From: DASZOC01 sp035550975 | GTDB lineage: Bacteria; Actinomycetota; CADDZG01; WHSQ01 | NCBI GenBank assembly: GCA_035550975.1 | Contig: DASZOC010000052.1 | Span: 1 to 30,335 of the forward strand | Length of the DNA stretch: 30,335 bases | Reading direction: 5' to 3' | Shown here: in pieces, positions 14,063 through 22,407 of the stretch | How the letters are laid out: each line of letters opens with the position of its first letter | Position numbering within the stretch: the stretch's first letter is position 1 | Notes under the pieces: generated by a model | What the model was told of the DNA's origin: nothing | The model's database searches: none | Seen by the model: the letters and a program-made list of their open reading frames with translations, nothing else | Made by a program: the position numbers and the translations under genes

Positions 14063-14845
14063 CTAGTAGGAGATGTAGCCGCGGCCCCACGACGGGTCCC
14101 GAGGGTGCGGCCGTCCGCCGAGCAGGATGATCGCGACGAAACCGAAGACGAACCCTCCTACGTGCGCCATCCAGGCGACGCCACTCGGTCCGGCCAGCTC
14201 CTGCAGGCCGATCAGGAACTGATAGACGAACCACACGCCGAGCACGGCGAGCGCAGACATCTGGATCACGGTGAAGATGAAAAAGATCGGGACGAGCACG
14301 TTGACGCGGGCGCGGGGGAACAGCAACAGATATGCACCCATGACCGCGGCCACCGCTCCGGACGCGCCCACCGCCGGGACGCACGCGCCGAAACTGTTGT
14401 TCGTACAGGGGATGTCGCGCAGGCTCCAGAGCATGTGAGCGAACGCAGCGACGACGCCACCGGCTAGGTAGAACAGGACGTACCTGACGCGGCCGACGTA
14501 ATCCTCGACGTTGTTCCCGAACACCCATAGGAACAGCATGTTTCCTCCGATATGGAGCAGGTTCGCGTGGAGGAAGGTCGAGACGAGGACCGCCACCAGG
14601 AAAGATCCGAGCGTCCGCGACGGGATCTCGACGCTCGCGTGCGCTGCTATCTGGACCGCGTCGGGGCACCGGTCTGCGAGCTGGCACGGCAGCGGAGCCT
14701 CTTGAAAGAAGAAGCGGTTCAGCGCGACGCCGCTCCCGAAAGGTTGCCGCAAGAAAGAAACGACGTTCAGCGCGATGAGCCCTACAGTTACGAACGGGAA
14801 CCGCCGCGTTGGGTTCGCGTCCGAGATGGGGATCAGCGAGAGCAC
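14063..14845 (-). CDS. Rhomboid-family intramembrane serine protease
   Basis: This 260-aa polytopic protein has rhomboid hallmarks. HANLLHIGGNMLFLWVFG (about 93-110) carries the oxyanion-region His and Asn. GASGAV supplies the nucleophile S162, and WMAHVGGFVFG supplies catalytic H228. Six or so membrane helices are visible, and a polar loop with three cysteines (54, 60, 147 region) lies outside the core. It should cleave membrane-protein substrates within the bilayer; substrates are unknown. The GTG at 14845 is chosen because a perfect TATACT hexamer lies 7 nt ahead, indicating a leaderless transcript; upstream codons would overlap the divergent gene. It converges with the HAD gene, 11 bp apart. 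Confidence 0.9.
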   Translation of the reverse strand: MLSLIPISDANPTRRFPFVTVGLIALNVVSFLRQPFGSGVALNRFFFQEAPLPCQLADRCPDAVQIAAHASVEIPSRTLGSFLVAVLVSTFLHANLLHIGGNMLFLWVFGNNVEDYVGRVRYVLFYLAGGVVAAFAHMLWSLRDIPCTNNSFGACVPAVGASGAVAAVMGAYLLLFPRARVNVLVPIFFIFTVIQMSALAVLGVWFVYQFLIGLQELAGPSGVAWMAHVGGFVFGFVAIILLGGRPHPRDPSWGRGYISY

Positions 14846-14852
14846 TCGCCGG

Positions 14853-14858
14853 AGTATA
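14853..14858 (-). promoter_or_regulatory. Leaderless -10 (TATACT) for the rhomboid gene
   Basis: On the minus strand TATACT is close to the ideal -10 and ends 7 nt before the GTG start. It abuts the GGGAGG ribosome-binding site (14859-14864) of the divergent gene. Confidence 0.58.
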
Positions 14859-14869
14859 GGGAGGTAGCG

Positions 14870-15223
14870 GTGCGAGACGATCTGCGAAGAGTGGCGCTGT
14901 TCGGATCCGGCGTCGCAGAGCTCACGCGACATCGTGCGGAGCAGCTAGCGCGCGATCTCATGGAGAAGAGCAAGGCGAACCGCGACGAGCTCCTCAAGCT
15001 GATCCGCGGCGAGATCCAGAACCAGATCGCGGCGCTCGGAGTTGCATCCAAGCGCGACGTCGAGCGCCTCGAGCGTCGCGTGCTGCGCCTGGAGACCCAG
15101 CTCAAAGAGCTGCGCGAGGCGGAGAGATCGCGCGCCCAGCGATCGGGCACCTCCAAGACGACCCGCAAGTCGACGGCGAAGAAGGCGTCGACGACGTCGA
15201 GCGCGCGCAGGAAGACGACGTGA
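14870..15223 (+). CDS. Phasin-like coiled-coil protein with basic tail
   Basis: This 117-aa protein is helical. After a short start it has a heptad-rich segment (about 20-90) with ELLKLIRGEIQNQIAALG and RDVERLERRVLRLETQLKEL, then a Lys/Ser/Thr-rich tail (TTRKSTAKKAS and onward). This layout resembles short phasin/PhaF-type or histone-H1-like-tail proteins that associate with polyester granules or DNA; the assignment rests on architecture only. The GTG start has an excellent GGGAGG site 5 nt upstream, which settles it over longer frames that would run through the rhomboid gene. It is the first gene of the tlyA chain and overlaps the next gene by 4 bp (GTGA). Confidence 0.78.
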   Translation: MRDDLRRVALFGSGVAELTRHRAEQLARDLMEKSKANRDELLKLIRGEIQNQIAALGVASKRDVERLERRVLRLETQLKELREAERSRAQRSGTSKTTRKSTAKKASTTSSARRKTT

Positions 15224-15384
15224 CCGAGCGACCGGAAGACGACATCGAGCGCGACGTCGACGAGCAGATGCGGCGCGCGCAGGAAGCGGGGGATGCCGAT
15301 CGGTTGCAGACACTCGAGGAGGTCCAGGAGACGCTCGAAGCGGAGCTGGACGACGGTGGCGAAACCCACGCGTCTGGACGCTGA
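15220..15384 (+). CDS. 54-aa conserved-position small protein (Rv1693-like position)
   Basis: This is a short frame of 54 residues starting at GTG 15220, coupled by GTGA to the preceding gene and overlapping tlyA by 29 bp. It is strongly acidic and helical (VTERPEDDIERDVDEQMRR, then a Gln/Glu-rich helix) and has no cysteine or membrane segment. M. tuberculosis has a similarly sized small gene, Rv1693, directly ahead of tlyA, so it is probably a real gene. No function can be assigned. Confidence 0.62.
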   Translation: MTERPEDDIERDVDEQMRRAQEAGDADRLQTLEEVQETLEAELDDGGETHASGR

Positions 15385-16147
15385 GCTGGTCCGCCGCGGC
15401 CTCGTCCGATCCAGGGGCGAGGCGGGGGATGCGATCGCAGCCGGCGACGTGTTGGTGAACGGGGTCCCGGTCGATCGCGCGGCAACGATGGTCGCACCGG
15501 ACGTGTCGGTCGCGCTTCGTAAGCGGCCCCGAAGGTTCGTCTCGCGCGGGGGTGACAAGCTCGAGGGGGCGTTGCACGACCTGGACGTGGAGGTCGCGGG
15601 ACGGAGGTGGCTCGACGCGGGGGCGTCGACCGGCGGTTTCACGGATTGCCTGCTGCGCCGGGGGGCGGCCGAGGTCGTCGCGGTGGACGTCGGCTACGGC
15701 CAGTTCGATTGGGGGCTGCGCAACGACGAGCGGGTCCTCGTCATGGAACGCCTCAACGTGCGCGACCTCCGGCGGGAGGACCTCCCGTGGTCGCCGGACG
15801 CTGTGGTCGCGGACCTGTCCTTCATCTCGTTACGACTCGTGATCCCGGCGCTCGCGGGAGTCGCGCGGGAAGACGCCGATCTCCTGGTCCTCGTGAAGCC
15901 GCAGTTCGAGGTCGGCCGGAGCCGGGTCGGCAAAGGTGGCGTCGTCCGCGATCCGGCGTTGTGGCGGCAAGCGATAGACGCGGTGGCCGGGGCCGCGGCA
16001 GCGGTGGACCTCGGGGTCGCGGGTGCGACCGCGTCGCCACTGCCCGGTCCCGCGGGCAACCGCGAGTTCTTCTTACATCTGCGTCGTGGCACCGCCGGCG
16101 GCGATCAGGTCATCGCCGCGGCTATCGACCGGGCCCCCACAACGTAG
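15356..16147 (+). CDS. tlyA: TlyA rRNA 2'-O-methyltransferase
   Basis: This 263-aa protein has an N-terminal S4 RNA-binding domain (about residues 4-60: TRLDAELVRRGLVRSR, then AGDVLVNG) and a FtsJ/RrmJ-type methyltransferase domain. The SAM loop is WLDAGASTGGFTD. The catalytic tetrad can be placed at K68 (RGGDKLE), D153 (ADLSF), K181 (LVKPQFE) and E237 (NREFF). TlyA methylates ribose of 16S C1409 and 23S C1920 and confers capreomycin/viomycin sensitivity in mycobacteria. The GTG start (VAKPTRLD) gives the standard N-terminus and has GGAG upstream. It sits in the expected tlyA-nadK-recN order. Confidence 0.94.
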   Translation: MAKPTRLDAELVRRGLVRSRGEAGDAIAAGDVLVNGVPVDRAATMVAPDVSVALRKRPRRFVSRGGDKLEGALHDLDVEVAGRRWLDAGASTGGFTDCLLRRGAAEVVAVDVGYGQFDWGLRNDERVLVMERLNVRDLRREDLPWSPDAVVADLSFISLRLVIPALAGVAREDADLLVLVKPQFEVGRSRVGKGGVVRDPALWRQAIDAVAGAAAAVDLGVAGATASPLPGPAGNREFFLHLRRGTAGGDQVIAAAIDRAPTT

Positions 16148-16149
16148 CG

Positions 16150-16941
16150 ATGGACATACGGCGAGTCGCGATGGTGGTGCACGAAGGCAAGCCGGAAGCC
16201 GTCGGGTTGGCCGCGGAGCTCGGGCGGTATCTGAGCTCGCGCGATGTCACGGTCGGCGAGGACGCGCAGTTGGTGATCTCGCTCGGAGGAGACGGAACGA
16301 TGTTGCGCGCCGCACGGATCGCGCACGCGCTCGACGCGCCCCTGCTCGGGATAAACCTGGGCCGGCTCGGCTATTTGAGTGAGGTCGACGCGACCGACGC
16401 GGAGGGGGCGTTGAAGCGGATCTTCGACGGCCGCTTCGACCTGGAGGAGCGGGTCATGCTGCGTTGCGACGCCATCAACGAAGGAGAACCGGCGTCGTTC
16501 GTCGGGCTGAACGAGGTCCTCGTCGAGCGATCCGGTGGGCATCGCCTCGTCAGGCTGACGGTCAAGATCGGGGGCGAGGCACTGGCCGCCTTCAATGCCG
16601 ACGGCGTCCTCGTAGCAACGCCGACGGGTTCGACCGCCTACGCGTTGAGCGCCGGTGGTCCTATCGTCTCGCCGCGAGCAGCGTGTCTGATCCTGGTACC
16701 GGTCAGCGCGCACATGATCTTCTCGCGCCCCTTCGTCCTCAGCGTCGACGAGACCGTCGAGATCACGGTCGAGGGGGACGGGCAGCCGGCGAGTCTGTCT
16801 CTCGACGGCGCGATCGCGTGCCCGCTCAATGCCGGCCAACCTGTGACGATCAGGCGTGACGGCCGGATGTTGAGGTTGGTCAGGTTGGGGGGCCCGGGTT
16901 TCGTCGAGCGTCTCCGCGCGAAGCTCGATCTCCCGGTCTGA
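16150..16941 (+). CDS. nadK: NAD kinase
   Basis: This 263-aa NAD kinase makes NADP+ from NAD+ with ATP or polyphosphate. The nucleotide-binding GGDGT motif is at residues 46-50 and LGRLGYLSEV lies near 71-80. A NE pair is in VGLNEVLVE, and the conserved TPTGSTAYALSAGGPI lies near 157-172. The region before GGDGT is short (45 residues), so the protein is somewhat smaller than typical family members; the catalytic core is complete. The start lies 2 bp after the tlyA stop, and no strong ribosome-binding site is visible, suggesting coupling to tlyA. Confidence 0.94.
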   Translation: MDIRRVAMVVHEGKPEAVGLAAELGRYLSSRDVTVGEDAQLVISLGGDGTMLRAARIAHALDAPLLGINLGRLGYLSEVDATDAEGALKRIFDGRFDLEERVMLRCDAINEGEPASFVGLNEVLVERSGGHRLVRLTVKIGGEALAAFNADGVLVATPTGSTAYALSAGGPIVSPRAACLILVPVSAHMIFSRPFVLSVDETVEITVEGDGQPASLSLDGAIACPLNAGQPVTIRRDGRMLRLVRLGGPGFVERLRAKLDLPV

Positions 16942-16973
16942 GCCCCCCTCCACCCTTAGGATTTTCGACACCG

Positions 16974-18659
16974 ATGCTGAGCGAACTGGTCGTGGACGGG
17001 ATCGGCGTCATCGACCGAGCCGAGCTTCACCTGACGCCCGGTTCGAGCGCTCTAACGGGCGAGACCGGTGCCGGCAAGACGCTTCTCGTCGCGGCCCTGG
17101 GGTTGCTCCGCGGGGCGCGGGCGGATCGCGCGCTGGTCCGGCAGGGGGCGCCGAGAGCGCGCGTGGAAGCGAGGTTCGTCGTGCCCGCGTCGCACGCGGC
17201 GGCGGCGCACGCCGTCGACGCCGACCTGGCGGAGCTCGACGGCGGCGACGTCGAGCTGATCCTGGCGCGGGAGGTGGCCGCGGATGGCCGTAGCAAGGCG
17301 AGGATCAACGGCAGGCTCGTTACCCTGGCCGTCTTGGAACAGATCGGCTCGGCGCTCATCGACATCGCGGGGCAGAGCGAACACCACTCGATGGCGTCGG
17401 CTGCTGCGCAGCGCGACGCGCTCGATACCTTCGCGGGGGCCGCGGCGATCGAGCTCGCGGGGGCGGTACGCGGCGCGGTCGCCGAGGCGAGCCGCTTGGG
17501 GGCCGAGCTGGAGACACTGCGCGCCTCCGACCGCGACCGAGAGCGGGAGATCGACGTGCTCCGCTTCGAGATCGCCGAGATCGAGGCCGTCGCGCCTCGC
17601 GCCGGAGAATCCGAGGAGCTCAAAGAGCTGGCAGCCCGGTTGGAGCACGCGGAAGAGATCTCCTCCTCGCTGACCGAGGTGGCCGAGTTCCTCCGCGGCG
17701 AATCCGGCGTGGGCGAGCTCCTCGCGGGTGCAATCGCGCGGCTGGACCGAGCCGCCGGCAGGGACCCGCGGCTCGCGCCTCTGCTGGAGCGGCTGACCTC
17801 GGCGGATATCGAACTCCGCGACGTGGCCGATGAGCTGGGCCGCATCACCGTCGCAGCCGACCCGTCTTCTCTGGCGACGGCGCGAGAGCGCTCGAGCGAG
17901 CTCGCTCGGCTCCGCCGCAAGTACGGACCTACCGATGAAGACGTGCTCGGCTACCTCGAACGATCGCGCGAGCGTTTGGCCGCGCTCGATCGGTCCGCCG
18001 AAACCGCCGAGAGTCTGCAGGAACGCGTGGATGCCGCGAATACAGAGGCGATGACCGCGGCGGAGGAGCTATCGGCGCTGCGGACGACCGCGGCGCGCGA
18101 GCTTTCGTCCCGGGTCGAGCGTCTGCTGGACGACCTGGCACTGTCCGGCGCACGGTTCGAGGTCGGCCTCGTTCCATGCGAGCTGTACACGGGCGGGAAC
18201 GAGAAGGTGGCGTTCTCGGTCGCTGCGAATCCGGGTGAGTCTCCGCGGCCGATCGCAAAGGTCGCGTCCGGAGGAGAACTCTCGCGGATAGCTCTTGCGT
18301 TGCGACTGTTGACGCACGTCGGATCGGCGACCACCGTCGTGTTCGACGAGGGCGACGCCGGTGTGGGGGGCGAAGCCGCCAGAGCGGTCGGCCGGTCTCT
18401 GGCCGACCTGGGGCAGAGGCGTGGCGTGCAGGCGCTTGTGGTCACGCACCTCCCGCAGGTCGCCGCGTTCGCCGATCACCAGTACCGGGTCACGAAGAAC
18501 GTGACCGACGACCGGACCGCAAGCGCGGTCGAACGCGTGCAGGGAGAGGAACGTGTGGCGGAGCTGTCGCGGATGCTTGCCGGGATGCCCGATTCGTCGC
18601 GGGCGCGGGAGCACGCTCAGGAGCTGCTAGAGGTCGCGGCGCGGGACGGTCGCGGTTGA
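16974..18659 (+). CDS. recN: DNA repair ATPase RecN
   Basis: This 561-aa SMC-like protein acts in double-strand break repair. It begins MLSELVVDGIGVIDRAEL, followed by Walker A LTGETGAGKT (about 27-36). A long coiled-coil middle is rich in Glu, Arg, Ala and Leu. The C-terminal head has signature VASGGELSRIALALRLL and Walker B VVFDEGDAGVGG. The usual family Walker B is VFDEVDAGIGG; here Gly replaces Val, which is minor. Length is normal. A TAGGAT hexamer lies 11 nt before the ATG, so some separate transcription is possible. The stop overlaps the steA TTG start. Confidence 0.95.
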   Translation: MLSELVVDGIGVIDRAELHLTPGSSALTGETGAGKTLLVAALGLLRGARADRALVRQGAPRARVEARFVVPASHAAAAHAVDADLAELDGGDVELILAREVAADGRSKARINGRLVTLAVLEQIGSALIDIAGQSEHHSMASAAAQRDALDTFAGAAAIELAGAVRGAVAEASRLGAELETLRASDRDREREIDVLRFEIAEIEAVAPRAGESEELKELAARLEHAEEISSSLTEVAEFLRGESGVGELLAGAIARLDRAAGRDPRLAPLLERLTSADIELRDVADELGRITVAADPSSLATARERSSELARLRRKYGPTDEDVLGYLERSRERLAALDRSAETAESLQERVDAANTEAMTAAEELSALRTTAARELSSRVERLLDDLALSGARFEVGLVPCELYTGGNEKVAFSVAANPGESPRPIAKVASGGELSRIALALRLLTHVGSATTVVFDEGDAGVGGEAARAVGRSLADLGQRRGVQALVVTHLPQVAAFADHQYRVTKNVTDDRTASAVERVQGEERVAELSRMLAGMPDSSRAREHAQELLEVAARDGRG

Positions 18660-19852
18660 TCGCTCGTCTGCGGCGACAGAAGCACACGCACGAGGCGATA
18701 CCGGGCGCTGTATCGGGGACGGCACGCGTCGACAAGCGGACGAAGAACCTGATCGCGCGCGTTCAGCCGGGAGAGATCGCGATCATCGATCACGAAGATA
18801 TCGACCGCATCGCTGCGGAAGGCCTGGTGCAACGCCAGGTCCGAGCGGTCGTCAACGCGTCGCGGTCTTCGACCGGTCGCTATCCCAACCTCGGCCCGCT
18901 CCTGCTGTGCTCGGCCGGGATCCCCCTCGTCGACGAGGCGGGGGAGCGCGTCATGCACGTCGGTGACGGGGCGCGGATCGTCATCGACGAGGGGCGCATC
19001 CTCTCGATGAACGGGGCGGAACCGAAGGAGATCGGCAGAGGCCGCGTCCTGCAGTTGGAAGACGTAGAAAAGACGCTCGACGTCGCGAAGCAGTCGATAG
19101 CCACCGAGCTCGAACGCTTCGCCGAGAACACGATCGGTTACATCAAGGACGAACGGGATGTGCTGCTGGAGGCAACGCGCCTTCCGGATGTCACGACCGA
19201 TTTCCACCACAGGCACGTCCTGATCGTGGTGCGTGGCTACGACTACAAAGAAGATCTTGCTGCTTTGGGTGCGTACATCCGCGAGGTGCGCCCGGTACTG
19301 GTCGGGGTCGACGGGGGAGCCGACGCTCTGGTGGATTTCGGTCTGAAGCCTGACCTGATCATCGGGGACATGGACTCCGTCACGACCGAGTGCTTGTTGT
19401 CGGGCGCGGAGCTCGTCGTGCACGCGTACGCAGGCGGTGAGGCTCCCGGCTTGGAGCGCGTCGAAGCGTTGGGTCTCGACGCGATCGTCTTCGAAGCGAC
19501 CGGGACGTCCGAAGACATCGCGATGCTGCTCGCGTACGAGAAAGGGGCCGAGCTGATCGTCGCGGTCGGCACGCACGCCAACATGATCGAGTTCATGGAC
19601 AAGGGCAGGAAGGGGATGGCCTCGACCTTCTTGACGCGTCTGCGCGTGGGCCCGATCCTCGTCGATGCGAAGGGCGTGGGACGCCTGTATCGCGGGAGGG
19701 TCCGGCGGGTCGACCTGTTGATGCTCGTGGGCGCGGCCATCCTCGCGATGGTCGTGGTGATCGCGCTGTCCGATGTCATGCGACTGCAACTGGAGCTGTG
19801 GTGGTTCGAGCTTCGGCAGCTGTGGTTCGACCTGCAACGAGCGCTCTTCTAG
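18656..19852 (+). CDS. steA: SteA-like cytokinetic ring protein
   Basis: This 398-aa protein matches actinobacterial SteA (Rv1697-like, about the same length). The thiamin-pyrophosphokinase-like fold shows GVDGGADALVDFGLKPDL followed by IIGDMDSV. A C-terminal membrane helix (about 355-378: LLMLVGAAILAMVVVIALS) and a short amphipathic end follow. In Corynebacterium, SteA and SteB form a complex at the septum that influences cell separation. No thiamin-synthesis context is present here. The TTG start at 18656 overlaps the recN stop (TTGA), and steB starts directly after the stop codon. Confidence 0.9.
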   Translation: MIARLRRQKHTHEAIPGAVSGTARVDKRTKNLIARVQPGEIAIIDHEDIDRIAAEGLVQRQVRAVVNASRSSTGRYPNLGPLLLCSAGIPLVDEAGERVMHVGDGARIVIDEGRILSMNGAEPKEIGRGRVLQLEDVEKTLDVAKQSIATELERFAENTIGYIKDERDVLLEATRLPDVTTDFHHRHVLIVVRGYDYKEDLAALGAYIREVRPVLVGVDGGADALVDFGLKPDLIIGDMDSVTTECLLSGAELVVHAYAGGEAPGLERVEALGLDAIVFEATGTSEDIAMLLAYEKGAELIVAVGTHANMIEFMDKGRKGMASTFLTRLRVGPILVDAKGVGRLYRGRVRRVDLLMLVGAAILAMVVVIALSDVMRLQLELWWFELRQLWFDLQRALF

Positions 19853-20797
19853 ATGATCGATTTCCGCTACCACCTGATCTCGCTCGTCGGCGTGATCCTG
19901 GCACTGGCTCTCGGGATCCTTGCGGGATCCGGCTTCCTCGGCGGCCCTTTCCTGGATCGCTTGCAACGAGACGTACACCGTGCGGAGGAACGCAACGTCG
20001 AGCTGCAGCAGCGGATACGCGATCAGGATGCGCTGCTGGCGCAACACGAAGCTTTCGCGCGCGCGTCGGCGCCCCTTCTGATCGGTAATCAGCTCGCCGG
20101 CGAAGACGTGGTCGTGCTGGAGATCGCCGAAAGCGATGGGGGACTCGGTGAGGAGACACGGAGGAGCATCGTCGAGGCGAACGGCCAGGTGGTATCGGAG
20201 ATCATCTTCGAGCCGAAGCTCGCGATGACGAGCGCTCCGGCGGTCGATGAGCTGTCGCTGATCACGGGCGCTCTCGCGGGTGACCCGGAAACGCTGCGCG
20301 AGAGTGCGGGAACCCTGATCGGCCCGCGCGCGGCGGCCGCGGCCGCCGAAGGGGCCCCGCCGCCCGGAGCGTCGAACGCCGCGGAGCAGCGGTTGACATC
20401 GTTGCTCGCCGACCTCGAGAACGCCGGATTCGTCAGCACCGTGGCTCCCGACAACGGGGCGGCGGTCGTGCCGGGGGCCTCCTTCGTCATCGTTGGAGGA
20501 GGCGAAGACCGGGCCCCCTTCGAGCCCGGCAGGTTCGTGACCGCCCTCGCCTCCGCGCTTGCGGATCAGGAGGCGGCCGTGCTCGTCGTAGAACCAACCA
20601 CCAGCACCTGGGGGCTCGTCGCATCCGTGCGCCGCGACATCGAGGCGCGCGCAAACGTGGCGACGGTGGACAACGGCGAGACGACGTTGGGGCAGGTCGC
20701 GCTCGTGTTGGGTCTGGACGAAGCAATCGAGGGAACGGTCGGGCACTTCGGAACTTCGCCGGGTTCGGCGATCATCCCCGCCGCCGCGAACGATTGA
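19853..20797 (+). CDS. steB: SteB / MctB-like membrane protein
   Basis: This 314-aa protein begins IDFRYHLISLVGVILALALGIL, the recognisable start of the MctB/SteB family. A single N-terminal membrane helix is followed by a coiled coil (about 38-65: RLQRDVHRAEERNVELQQR) and an extracytoplasmic domain. Rv1698 was described as a copper-transport protein (MctB), while the corynebacterial homologue SteB is the partner of SteA in cell separation. The adjacency to steA favours the second role here, and no Cys/Met-rich copper site stands out. The ATG directly follows the steA TAG. The stop overlaps the murJ start. Confidence 0.9.
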   Translation: MIDFRYHLISLVGVILALALGILAGSGFLGGPFLDRLQRDVHRAEERNVELQQRIRDQDALLAQHEAFARASAPLLIGNQLAGEDVVVLEIAESDGGLGEETRRSIVEANGQVVSEIIFEPKLAMTSAPAVDELSLITGALAGDPETLRESAGTLIGPRAAAAAAEGAPPPGASNAAEQRLTSLLADLENAGFVSTVAPDNGAAVVPGASFVIVGGGEDRAPFEPGRFVTALASALADQEAAVLVVEPTTSTWGLVASVRRDIEARANVATVDNGETTLGQVALVLGLDEAIEGTVGHFGTSPGSAIIPAAAND

Positions 20798-22407
20798 CGG
20801 CTGTCTCCCCCGGACCACCCGCGCCGTCCCTAGCCCGGGGCGCCGCACTCATCACGGTTGCGACGACAGCCTCGCGCGCGACAGGGTTCCTGCGGGTCGC
20901 GGTTGTCGCCGGTGCGATGGGAACAACGTTCCTTGCGAACACGTATCAGACGGCGAACACGGCTCCGAACCTGGTGTTCGAGCTGCTCGCGGCAGGTGTG
21001 CTGACCTCGGTGTTCGTGCCGACGTTTATCGAGCACCTGGTAGCAGGAAGGCGCGAGGAAGGTTGGGACGCCGCCAACGCGCTCGCCTCTATAGGCCTGG
21101 TGGGGCTGATCGTGCTGGCGGTAGCGCTCGCGCTTCTGGCGGAACCGGCGATGAGGTTGCTCACGCTGGGAGTCGACGACGACGTCCTGCGCGAGCGGGA
21201 GGTAGCTCTCGGCGCACGGTTCCTCCGCATGTTCTCGCCCCAGATCGTCTTCTATGGGCTGGGGATGATCATGACGGCCGCGCTTCACGCTCATCGCCGC
21301 TTCATGCTTGCCGCCGTCGCGCCCATCTTCAACAATCTCGTCGTCATCTCCGTTTATCTGGCGTACGCCTCCAGCCGTGGCGACCGGGATCCGACGATCG
21401 CAGGGATCACCGACAGGGAAGTCCTCCTGCTCGGGGTGGGAACCACGGCGGGGGTCGTCGCGATGACGGTGTGCCTGGTTCCGCAGCTGGCTCGCCTCGG
21501 GTGGAAGCCCCGCTTCTCGTGGGCGCCGTCTCACCCGGCGGTGAAGAAAGGAGCGAGGCTCGGTGCCTGGGCCCTTGGCTATGCGGGCGGGTACCAGGCG
21601 GGGCTGATCGTCGTGCTCGCGCTGGCGAACCGGGTCGAGGGCGGTGTCGCTGCGTACCAGTGGGCGTACACGTTCTTCTATCTCCCACACGCTCTGTTCG
21701 GTGTGCCGCTGTTCTCGGTTCTGTTTACCGCGATGGCAGAGAAAGCCGCCGCTAACGATCCGGAAGCACTCCGCGAGCGCTTGCGCACTGGACTCGGGAT
21801 GCTCGTCTTCATCCTCTTACCCGTCGCCGCGATCCTCGTCGTGCTGGCTACGCCTATGGCGGTCGTGGTGTTGGATCACGGGGCGATGGGGCCCGGCGAT
21901 GCAGAGCAGGTCGGGCGTGTCCTCGCGGCATTCGCGCTCGGCCTGCCGACCTACTCCGCGTTCCTCGTCTTGACACGCGCCTTCTATGCGCTGAGCGAGA
22001 CGCGCGTACCCGCGCTGGTCAACGCGGCAGCCGTCCTCGTCGCTTCGGTCACCGGCGCGGCGCTGTTCTTCGGCGCTTCAGCTGACGACCGCATCCCCGG
22101 GCTTGCGTTGGGGCACACGATCGGGTTCGCGCTCGGTACCTTTCTGCTGACGACCGCCTTGGCGAGACGGATCGGAACGCTGCTCGACGATCGCCTTGCA
22201 GCTTCGATCCGACGCGCCATCGTTGCGACTGCGGTCATGACGCTGACGCTCGTCGGGCTCCGAATGTCGCTGGTTGGTGACGTCCCGAACCTGTGGAACA
22301 CCGCAACGACCTCGATCTTCGCGCTGGCGGCGTACGTCGCAGTAGCGGCGTCTATGGGAGCACCGGAGCTCGAGCGACTGACGCACGCGCTGAGGCGAGC
22401 GCGATGA
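20794..22407 (+). CDS. murJ: MurJ-type lipid II flippase
   Basis: This 537-aa polytopic protein of the MVF/MOP family has about 14 hydrophobic helices. Typical features include ATTASRATGFLRVAVVAGAMG near the start, NLVFELLAAGVLTSVFVPTF, and ALFGVPLFSVLFTAM in the middle. MurJ flips lipid-linked peptidoglycan precursor across the membrane; the O-antigen-type flippase Wzx is related, and neighbours suggest a glycopolymer precursor is also possible. It lacks the large cytoplasmic kinase-like extension of mycobacterial MviN. Start is TTG, overlapping the steB stop (TTGA). The stop overlaps the next gene (ATGA). Confidence 0.9.
   Translation: MTAVSPGPPAPSLARGAALITVATTASRATGFLRVAVVAGAMGTTFLANTYQTANTAPNLVFELLAAGVLTSVFVPTFIEHLVAGRREEGWDAANALASIGLVGLIVLAVALALLAEPAMRLLTLGVDDDVLREREVALGARFLRMFSPQIVFYGLGMIMTAALHAHRRFMLAAVAPIFNNLVVISVYLAYASSRGDRDPTIAGITDREVLLLGVGTTAGVVAMTVCLVPQLARLGWKPRFSWAPSHPAVKKGARLGAWALGYAGGYQAGLIVVLALANRVEGGVAAYQWAYTFFYLPHALFGVPLFSVLFTAMAEKAAANDPEALRERLRTGLGMLVFILLPVAAILVVLATPMAVVVLDHGAMGPGDAEQVGRVLAAFALGLPTYSAFLVLTRAFYALSETRVPALVNAAAVLVASVTGAALFFGASADDRIPGLALGHTIGFALGTFLLTTALARRIGTLLDDRLAASIRRAIVATAVMTLTLVGLRMSLVGDVPNLWNTATTSIFALAAYVAVAASMGAPELERLTHALRRAR

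Noticed and set aside
18617..20848. 743-aa open frame on the minus strand
   Set aside because: It lies wholly antisense to recN end, steA and steB, which have clear family motifs. Its composition (Arg/Asp/Gln/His-rich, no domain) is typical of a GC-rich shadow frame.
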